From NCBI RefSeq assembly GCF_000220985.1, contig NZ_AFRW01000091.1:1-32246 (forward strand): a DNA stretch of 32,246 nucleotides, in the 5' to 3' direction. The notes under the pieces were generated by a model. It was not told the origin of the DNA. It ran no database searches and saw nothing but the letters and a program-made list of their open reading frames with translations. This DNA comes from Nesterenkonia sp. F (GTDB taxonomy: Bacteria > Actinomycetota > Actinomycetes > Actinomycetales > Micrococcaceae). The number at the start of each line of letters is the position of its first letter. Position 1 is the stretch's first letter. Below, piece by piece: positions 27,289-32,246 of this stretch. Made by a program: the position numbers and the translations under genes.

Positions 27289-28665
27289 ATGGCGACATAT
27301 CGGACGACCAACCCGACCACAGGACGCACCGAGACGGACTTCCCCACGCTCGACGACGGTCAGGTCGAGCACATCCTCAGCCGCTCGGACGCGGCGTTCA
27401 GCACCTGGCGGACGACGCCCGCGCAGCAGCGTGCCGCGGCCCTGACCCGGGTCGCCGACGCCTACGAGGCCCGCGCCGAGGAACTGGGACGACTCATCGC
27501 CACGGAGATGGGCAAGCCGCTCGCCCAGGGGATCGGCGAAGCGCAGCTGGCCGGCTCGATCTACCGCTGGTACGCCACGCACGGACCGGACCTCCTGGAG
27601 TCCGAGCAGCTCGACCCCCAGGGCGCCCGGGAGTCCCTCGTGCAGACCGAGCCGATCGGGCCTCTCGTCGGCGTCATGCCGTGGAACTACCCCTACTACC
27701 AGGTGGCCCGCTTCGTCGCGCCCAACCTCATGGCCGGCAACACGATCGTGCTCAAGCATGCCGAGATCTGTGCGGCCTCCTCCGAGGTCATGGCCCGGAT
27801 GCTGCACGACGCCGGAGTGCCCGAGGACGCCTACATCAACGTCTTCGCCGGCCATGAGCAGATCGCCGCCATGATCGCCGACCCGCGGGTGCGCGGCGTC
27901 TCGCTCACCGGCAGCGAGCGGGCCGGATCGGCCGTCGCCGGCACCGCCGGCGAGCACCTGAAGAAGGCGGTGCTGGAGCTCGGCGGCTCGGATCCGCTCA
28001 TCGTCCTGGACGACGTCGACGTCGAGCACGTCGCCGGCATCGTGGCGAAGGCGCGGCTCTCGAACGCCGGCCAGGCCTGCAACTCGCCGAAGAGGATGTT
28101 CGTGCCCCGGGAGATGACCGAGACCTTCCTGGAGACGGTGATCGCGACCTTCGAGCAGGCCACAGTCGGCGATCCCCTGGACGAGGACGTCGACGTCGGC
28201 CCGCTCTCCTCGGTGGAGGCCCGCGACGGCGTCGTCGAGCAGGTCGCCCGCGCCGTGGAGCAGGGCGCGACGCTGCACACCGGCGGCGTGGCGCTCTCCG
28301 GAGAGGGCGCCTTCATGCGCCCTGCCGTGCTGACCGGGGTCACGCGGGAGATGGATGCCTACTGGGAGGAGATCTTCGGGCCCGTGGCGGTGATCCACAG
28401 CGTCAGCTCCGTCGACGAGGCCGTGGAGCTGGCCGACGACGTCGACTTCGGGCTCAGCGGCTCCGTGTGGGGCCGGGATCTCGACCGCGCCCAGCAGGTC
28501 GCCGACCGGCTGGAGGTCGGCATGGCCTATGTGAACGAGCACGGCACCACGCTCCCCGGCCTGCCCTTCGGCGGCGTGAAGCGGTCCGGCTTCGGCCGGG
28601 AGCTCGCCCGCTGGGGCATGGGCGAGTTCGTCAACGTCCGGCTGCGCCGCACTTCGGCACTCTGA
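27289..28665 (+). CDS. NAD(P)-dependent aldehyde dehydrogenase, succinate-semialdehyde type
   Basis: 458 residues of the aldehyde dehydrogenase superfamily. Catalytic Cys264 lies in NAGQACNSPKRM, the general base Glu230 in VLELGGSDP and Asn133 in MPWNYPYY. The short length and the motifs PTTGRTE and GMAYVNEHGTTLPGLPFGGVKRSGFGRE match the succinate-semialdehyde dehydrogenase (GabD-like) subgroup that oxidises small acid aldehydes. The exact substrate is not provable. The ATG follows CAGAGT by 6 nt (leaderless). It is monocistronic and convergent with a small membrane-protein gene. The final residues FVNVRLRR are the family's usual C-terminus. Confidence 0.9.
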   Translation: MATYRTTNPTTGRTETDFPTLDDGQVEHILSRSDAAFSTWRTTPAQQRAAALTRVADAYEARAEELGRLIATEMGKPLAQGIGEAQLAGSIYRWYATHGPDLLESEQLDPQGARESLVQTEPIGPLVGVMPWNYPYYQVARFVAPNLMAGNTIVLKHAEICAASSEVMARMLHDAGVPEDAYINVFAGHEQIAAMIADPRVRGVSLTGSERAGSAVAGTAGEHLKKAVLELGGSDPLIVLDDVDVEHVAGIVAKARLSNAGQACNSPKRMFVPREMTETFLETVIATFEQATVGDPLDEDVDVGPLSSVEARDGVVEQVARAVEQGATLHTGGVALSGEGAFMRPAVLTGVTREMDAYWEEIFGPVAVIHSVSSVDEAVELADDVDFGLSGSVWGRDLDRAQQVADRLEVGMAYVNEHGTTLPGLPFGGVKRSGFGRELARWGMGEFVNVRLRRTSAL

Positions 28666-28685
28666 TCCCGGAGGCGGCCGCGCCC

Positions 28686-28715
28686 CGAGCCGGTCAGTCG
28701 CGAGCCGGTCAGTCC
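28686..28715. repeat. 15-bp tandem duplication at the end of the minus-strand gene
   Basis: CGAGCCGGTCAGTCG is followed directly by CGAGCCGGTCAGTCC. The second copy contains the stop codon of the gene ending at 28709. Its GGTCAG can pair with the CTGA-CC around the aldehyde dehydrogenase stop (28662-28668). Confidence 0.7.
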
Positions 28716-29218
28716 CGGCGGTCGCCCTCGGCGTCGTCGGATGCGGCGTCGTCGGATGCGGTGTCGTCGGATGCGGTGTCGTCGGATGCGGTGTCGTCGG
28801 GTGCTGTGCCGTCGGATGCTGCGCCGCCGTCCGCCGCGGCGTCGGCGGCGCGGCCGAACTCCGGCTCGCCCTCGGCCTCGCGGGCCTCGCGGGCCTTCTG
28901 CCGGGCGGCCTCGCGCCGCCGTTCGGCGACCTGCTGGCGGTAGAGCTCCTCGGAGTCGCGGTTCACGCCCGATCCCTCGGCGAGCTCGTCGGGGTTCTCC
29001 CGCGCGGCGAGCTGCAGCATCGAGACGAGCAGCAGCGCGACGATGAAGGCCACGCCGAAGGCGATCAGCGCCAGGTCCACGCGCGGCTCGGCCTCAGTGC
29101 CGCCGGAGGCGGTGACCAGGGTGACGAGGGCGGCGACGACGCCCAGGGCCGCGGAGAAGATCAGCGGCGCCTTGACCGTCTCGATCAGCGAGCGACGCTC
29201 CTTGGAGTGGTCAGCCAC
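28709..29218 (-). CDS. Two-helix membrane protein with repetitive acidic tail
   Basis: 169 residues from the GTG at 29218 (GAGGAG 4 nt upstream). Two membrane helices (about 20-42 and 52-75: PLIFSAALGVVAALVTLVTA and ALIAFGVAFIVALLLVSMLQ) are followed by a charged coiled-coil-like stretch (VAERRREAARQKAREAREAE) and a disordered tail of Thr-Ala-Ser-Asp-Asp repeats. The family is not recognised. The tail is made by six tandem 15-bp units (28731-28820), so its length may vary between strains. A TAGAAT -10 box lies about 86 bp upstream. Confidence 0.75.
   Translation of the reverse strand: MADHSKERRSLIETVKAPLIFSAALGVVAALVTLVTASGGTEAEPRVDLALIAFGVAFIVALLLVSMLQLAARENPDELAEGSGVNRDSEELYRQQVAERRREAARQKAREAREAEGEPEFGRAADAAADGGAASDGTAPDDTASDDTASDDTASDDAASDDAEGDRRD
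28731..28820 (-). repeat. Six tandem 15-bp repeats encoding TASDD
   Basis: Units starting at 28731, 28746, 28761, 28776, 28791 and 28806 follow the pattern G(C/T)G(T/C)CGTCGGATGC(G/T). The first four are nearly identical and the last two have drifted. The period is in frame. Confidence 0.9.
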
Positions 29219-29303
29219 GGGTCTCCTCGTTCCTGGTCGGATCGGTGGGCCCGGCATCATCCGCAGATCCTGCGGGCGGGGTGCACCCGCCGGGCCGTCA
29301 TCC

Positions 29304-29309
29304 ATTCTA
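29304..29309 (-). promoter_or_regulatory. -10 box (TAGAAT) for the acidic-tail membrane protein gene
   Basis: A minus-strand TAGAAT lies next to the inverted repeat CTACGC/GCGTAG (about 29308-29319). Transcription would start near 29297 and give a leader of about 80 nt. Confidence 0.45.
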
Positions 29310-29340
29310 CGCCGCGTAGTAGAGCGGCGGCGAGCCGGGC

Positions 29341-29904
29341 TCAGCCGGCCGCGCGGCGGGCTTCATGGGTCATCGAGGCCCCGCTGATCATCAGCAGCAC
29401 CGCCAGGATCACCAGCCCCATGCCGGCGATCCCGAGGATGCCGTGCACGTCCAGCCGCATGCCCGCCAGCAGCCCGACGCCGGTGGCCATCCCGACGCCG
29501 CCCTGGACCAGCAGATCCCGGGCGGGGACGAAGTCCGGCCGGCCGCGCAGGCCGGCGATCAGCTCGGCCAGCCCCATGCCGAGGAAGCCGGCGGCGGCGA
29601 CGATCGCTCCCGCCGTCGCCGAGGGGACGAAGATCACGCCGACGCCGACCAGCACCCACAGCGCCGCGCCGGAGGCCAGCGGCCCGCGGACGGCGTCGGG
29701 GACCACGACGGTGTCCTTGGCGTAGTCCCAGACGGCGGTGCCGGCCAGCACGAAGTAGGCGGCCAGCGAGATCTTGAGCAGCAGCAGGGTCTCGCCCTGC
29801 CAGAAGATGGTCACCAGCGCCAGCAGGGCGGTGACGGCGGCGCGCAGCCAGACGGGGCGGGCCAGCTGCTCGGCGGTCGCGGCGGGGATTCTCTGCACAG
29901 GCAC
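29341..29904 (-). CDS. Small multi-pass membrane protein (DUF308-like)
   Basis: 187 residues with about six membrane segments: LRAAVTALLALVTIFW, LLLKISLAAYFVLAGTAVWD, SGAALWVLVGVGVIF, AGAIVAAAGFLGMGLAELIA, DLLVQGGVGMATGVGLLAG and GILGIAGMGLVILAVLLMIS. The six-helix, acid-resistance HdeD-like (DUF308) layout is a possible match. Function unknown. The start is a GTG at 29904, 7 nt after TAGAAT, so the mRNA is probably leaderless. An in-frame GTG two codons later is an alternative. Confidence 0.8.
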   Translation of the reverse strand: MPVQRIPAATAEQLARPVWLRAAVTALLALVTIFWQGETLLLLKISLAAYFVLAGTAVWDYAKDTVVVPDAVRGPLASGAALWVLVGVGVIFVPSATAGAIVAAAGFLGMGLAELIAGLRGRPDFVPARDLLVQGGVGMATGVGLLAGMRLDVHGILGIAGMGLVILAVLLMISGASMTHEARRAAG

Positions 29905-29911
29905 GCCGGCG

Positions 29912-29917
29912 ATTCTA
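29912..29917 (-). promoter_or_regulatory. -10 box (TAGAAT) of a leaderless GTG-start gene
   Basis: TAGAAT on the minus strand, then 7 nt to the GTG at 29904. It is the best -10 match in the set. Confidence 0.55.
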
Positions 29918-29976
29918 CGCTCCCTCGCCCGCGGCGCTCACTCGAGCGGCGGGCGCGACGTCGCCTGGCGAGACCC

Positions 29977-31395
29977 TCACGCGGCGTCGCCGCCGACCAT
30001 CCAGGCCTCGCCGCGAGCGCGCACGCCCAGCGTCAGCGCCCGGGCGCCGATGAAGACCACGCCGTAGCCGACCCACAGCCACACCACGGAGGCGGTGCCG
30101 GTCAGCCCGGCGGAGCTGATCCAGTACAGCGCCGGGGCGTAGAGAGCCAGGTTCACCAGCCCGGCCAGCGCAAGGTAGCGCACGTCGCCGGCGCCCATGA
30201 GCACGCCGTCGAGCACGAAGACCAGCCCGGCGATCGGCTGCGCGGCGGCGACGACCAGCAGCGCGGCGCCGATGGCCGAGGCGACGGCGTCGTCCGGGGT
30301 GAACAGCGGCGCGCTCAGCGGGCCGACGACGGCGATCGCCGCGCCGGTGATCACGCCGAAGCCGACGCCCCAGAGCACCATGGTCCGGGTCAGCCGTGCC
30401 GCCGTCTCCAGCCGGTGGGCGCCGAGCTCCTTGCCGATCAGCGCCTGGGCGGCGATGGCCAGCGCATCGAGGATGAAGGCCAGCGTGGAGAAGACGGTGA
30501 AGGTCACCTGATGGGCGGCCAGCGTGTCCGGGCCCAGGTCGGTGGCCACCAGCACGGTCGCGACCATCGCCGCGCGCAGGCTCAGCGTGCGCAGCAGCAT
30601 CCAGGACCCCACGGAGAAGGCCTTCCGCAGCCCCATCGGGTCGGCGGCCAGCGGCACTGAATGCTCGCGCAGCCGCGGGAGAAGCAGCGTCAGGTAGACG
30701 AGCGCCATGCCCCATTGGGCGATGGAGGTGCCCAGCGCCGCACCGGCGACGCCGAGGCCCGCCGGGTGGACCAGGATCAGGTTCAGCAGGATGTTGCCGC
30801 CGAACCCGCAGCCGGCGACGACCAGCGGAGTGGTGGTGTCCTGCAGCCCGCGCAGCACCCCGGTGGCGGCGAAGACCAGCAGGATCGCCGGGATCCCGGG
30901 CAGCGACCAGAGCAGATACGCCCAGGCCTGGTCGCGCATCGCGCCGTCGGCGCCCATCAGCTGCAGCAGCGGCTCGCCGGCGGCCAGCCCGGCGGCGGCC
31001 AGCACGACGCCGATGATCACCGAGAGCCAGACGCCGTCGCGGCCGGCGGCCAGCGCCCGGGACATCCGCCCGGCCCCGACGGAGCGGGCGACCTGCGGCG
31101 TCGTCGAATAGGCCAGGAAGATCATCAGTCCGGTGACCGTCTGCATCACCGTCAGGCCGAGTGCGGCCCCGGCGAGCTCCTCGACGCCGAGCCGGCCGAT
31201 GATCGCGGTGTCGGCCAGCAGGAACAGCGGCTCGGCCACCAGGGCGCCCAGCGCCGGGACCGCCAGCGCGAGGATCCGGCGCGGCAGCGAGCGCCGGTCG
31301 GTCGCCGCGGGGACGTGCTCGGCCGGCCCGCTCTGCTCGGTCTGTCCGATCTGCTCCTGCGGTCCGGCGCGCTCGTCGTCGTGCCGCGGGCTCAT
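29977..31395 (-). CDS. MATE-family efflux transporter (DinF-like)
   Basis: 472 residues with about 12 membrane helices arranged as two related halves. Family signatures: VPALGALVAEPLFLLADTAIIGRLG (first helix, given here as VAEPLFLLADTAIIGRLG), TVMQTVTGLMIFLAYSTTPQVAR and, in the second half, LAIAAQALIGKELGAH. The set fits the DinF-type MATE subgroup, Na+- or H+-coupled exporters of drugs or metabolites. The N-terminal 35 residues are a hydrophilic, Gln/Glu-rich extension. The ATG at 31395 overlaps the stop of the CPBP protease gene (ATGA), so the two are translationally coupled. Confidence 0.92.
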   Translation of the reverse strand: MSPRHDDERAGPQEQIGQTEQSGPAEHVPAATDRRSLPRRILALAVPALGALVAEPLFLLADTAIIGRLGVEELAGAALGLTVMQTVTGLMIFLAYSTTPQVARSVGAGRMSRALAAGRDGVWLSVIIGVVLAAAGLAAGEPLLQLMGADGAMRDQAWAYLLWSLPGIPAILLVFAATGVLRGLQDTTTPLVVAGCGFGGNILLNLILVHPAGLGVAGAALGTSIAQWGMALVYLTLLLPRLREHSVPLAADPMGLRKAFSVGSWMLLRTLSLRAAMVATVLVATDLGPDTLAAHQVTFTVFSTLAFILDALAIAAQALIGKELGAHRLETAARLTRTMVLWGVGFGVITGAAIAVVGPLSAPLFTPDDAVASAIGAALLVVAAAQPIAGLVFVLDGVLMGAGDVRYLALAGLVNLALYAPALYWISSAGLTGTASVVWLWVGYGVVFIGARALTLGVRARGEAWMVGGDAA

Positions 31396-32246
31396 CCCGC
31401 CAGCACCGGTCCCAGCACCGGCGCGGCCGCCGTGCCGAGCAGGCCCAGCACTGCGACGCCGCCGTCGGGCATCGTGTCGGGCAGCTGCTCGGTGAACTCC
31501 TTCAGCGGGCCCTGCAGCAGGTACTGCAGGCTGACCGCCACCGAGTTGTTGAAGGCATGCAGCAGCCAGGAGTACAGCAGCGAGCGGCCGGAGAGGATGT
31601 AGCCCAGGGTGAAGACCAGGCCCATGGTCACGTAGGGCACCAGCGTCGCGATCGAGAGGTCGTCGGTCAGCCCGATCAGGGCGGGGATGAAGTGGATCAT
31701 CGGGAAGACCGCCACGGAGATCGCTGCGCAGATCCAGATGTTCAGATGCCGGGAGAGCTTGCCGACGAGCAGGTGGCGGAAGAAGAACTCCTCCACCAGC
31801 GGCCCCAGCAGGCCGAGCACCACCAGTGCGCCCAGATACGGCACGGCGCCGAGCATCTGCTCGATGGCCTGCTGGTTCGCCGAGACCTGCGGCTGGTCGC
31901 TGATCAGCGAGACCAGCGTGGCGTTGACGATGATGATCGCCAGCCAGCTGACCGGCACCAGCAGCAGCTTCAGCCACCACAGCGGGGCGAAGGTGCGCAC
32001 TGCGCGCGCCAGAGCCGGTCCGGCCAGCAGCAGCACCACCAGCGCCATGAGCACATAGGCGCCGGCGTTGACCAGGAACTGCGAGAGGGCCATCTGGTCG
32101 GCGTCGCCGCTGATCATCATCCGGCGGACCGGCGGCACGAAGGCCGCGACGAGGCCCGCCCCGCCGATCACGAAGGTCGCCAGGTAGAGCACGACGGCGC
32201 CCAGGTCCCACCAGCTGAAGCGGCCCGGCTCGGCGTCGCGCTGGCG
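31392..32246 (-). CDS. CPBP-family intramembrane protease (5' end outside window)
   Basis: At least 284 residues; the frame is open to the window edge (preceding residues read FSWWDLGAV), so the GTG at 32192 is probably internal. Several membrane helices precede the CPBP signature LVEEFFFRHLL (Glu-Glu-x3-Arg), followed by FPMIHFIPAL (His) and WLLHAFNNS (His, Asn), the putative active-site set of CAAX-processing/bacteriocin-immunity-type intramembrane endopeptidases. The target is unknown. It is coupled to the MATE gene by a 4-bp overlap. Confidence 0.88.
   Translation of the reverse strand, partial: RQRDAEPGRFSWWDLGAVVLYLATFVIGGAGLVAAFVPPVRRMMISGDADQMALSQFLVNAGAYVLMALVVLLLAGPALARAVRTFAPLWWLKLLLVPVSWLAIIIVNATLVSLISDQPQVSANQQAIEQMLGAVPYLGALVVLGLLGPLVEEFFFRHLLVGKLSRHLNIWICAAISVAVFPMIHFIPALIGLTDDLSIATLVPYVTMGLVFTLGYILSGRSLLYSWLLHAFNNSVAVSLQYLLQGPLKEFTEQLPDTMPDGGVAVLGLLGTAAAPVLGPVLAG

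Noticed and set aside
27193-28542. 449-codon frame opposite the aldehyde dehydrogenase
   Set aside because: Low-complexity His/Gly/Val protein without domains; the plus strand has intact catalytic motifs.

Overview
The window is very GC-rich (third codon positions almost all G or C) and densely packed. It looks chromosomal and actinobacterial. Supporting signs are ATGA and GTGA stop/start overlaps, frequent GTG starts, a carbohydrate ABC operon without its own ATPase, a LysG/LysE pair, a CGNR zinc-finger protein, and promoters whose -10 box lies 6-7 nt before the start codon (leaderless mRNAs). A Micrococcaceae-type organism (for example Nesterenkonia or Arthrobacter relatives) is my inference, not something shown. 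I see no tRNA, rRNA, CRISPR array, insertion sequence or phage gene.

Region by region. 3-7231: galactoside use. The C-terminal part of a LacI-family regulator converges on a four-gene minus-strand operon (lipoprotein sugar-binding protein, two permeases, GH2 beta-galactosidase) with a good promoter at 7231-7203. 7285-9981: a leaderless nitrilase-superfamily amidohydrolase, a small DedA/SMR-like export protein, and an unknown four-helix membrane protein. 10139-13081: a luciferase-like monooxygenase divergent from a DEAD-box RNA helicase with a structured leader and an apparent non-canonical AUC start. 13297-15104: a LysG/ArgP-type regulator divergent from a LysE exporter with a palindromic operator between them. 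15136-17184: an FAD oxidoreductase and a truncated methyltransferase separated by a very long inverted repeat. 17244-23595: the most interesting block, a LacI-family regulator divergent from an operon of a tandem HAD-HAD phosphatase fusion, an ECF S component, a fused double ECF ATPase and an EcfT protein, with two matching palindromic operators. 23615-26611: a 10-helix membrane protein, an SRPBCC protein and a CGNR zinc-finger protein with a poly-lysine tail. 26748-29904: a 41-residue ORF coupled to a Cys-rich zinc-ribbon protein, an aldehyde dehydrogenase, and two small membrane proteins, one with a tandem-repeat acidic tail. 29977-32246: a MATE efflux protein coupled to a CPBP intramembrane protease that runs off the window.

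How they work together: the clearest units are (1) galactoside import plus cytoplasmic hydrolysis, presumably under LacI control and energised by an ATPase encoded elsewhere; (2) basic-amino-acid export by LysE under LysG control; and (3) a LacI-controlled ECF importer with a dedicated double phosphatase, whose substrate cannot be read from sequence. Two architectural themes recur. Many genes have a (T/C)AGA(C/G)T-like box 6-7 nt before the start codon. Convergent genes often end in GC-rich hairpins without a T tract, in which the two stop codons pair with each other.
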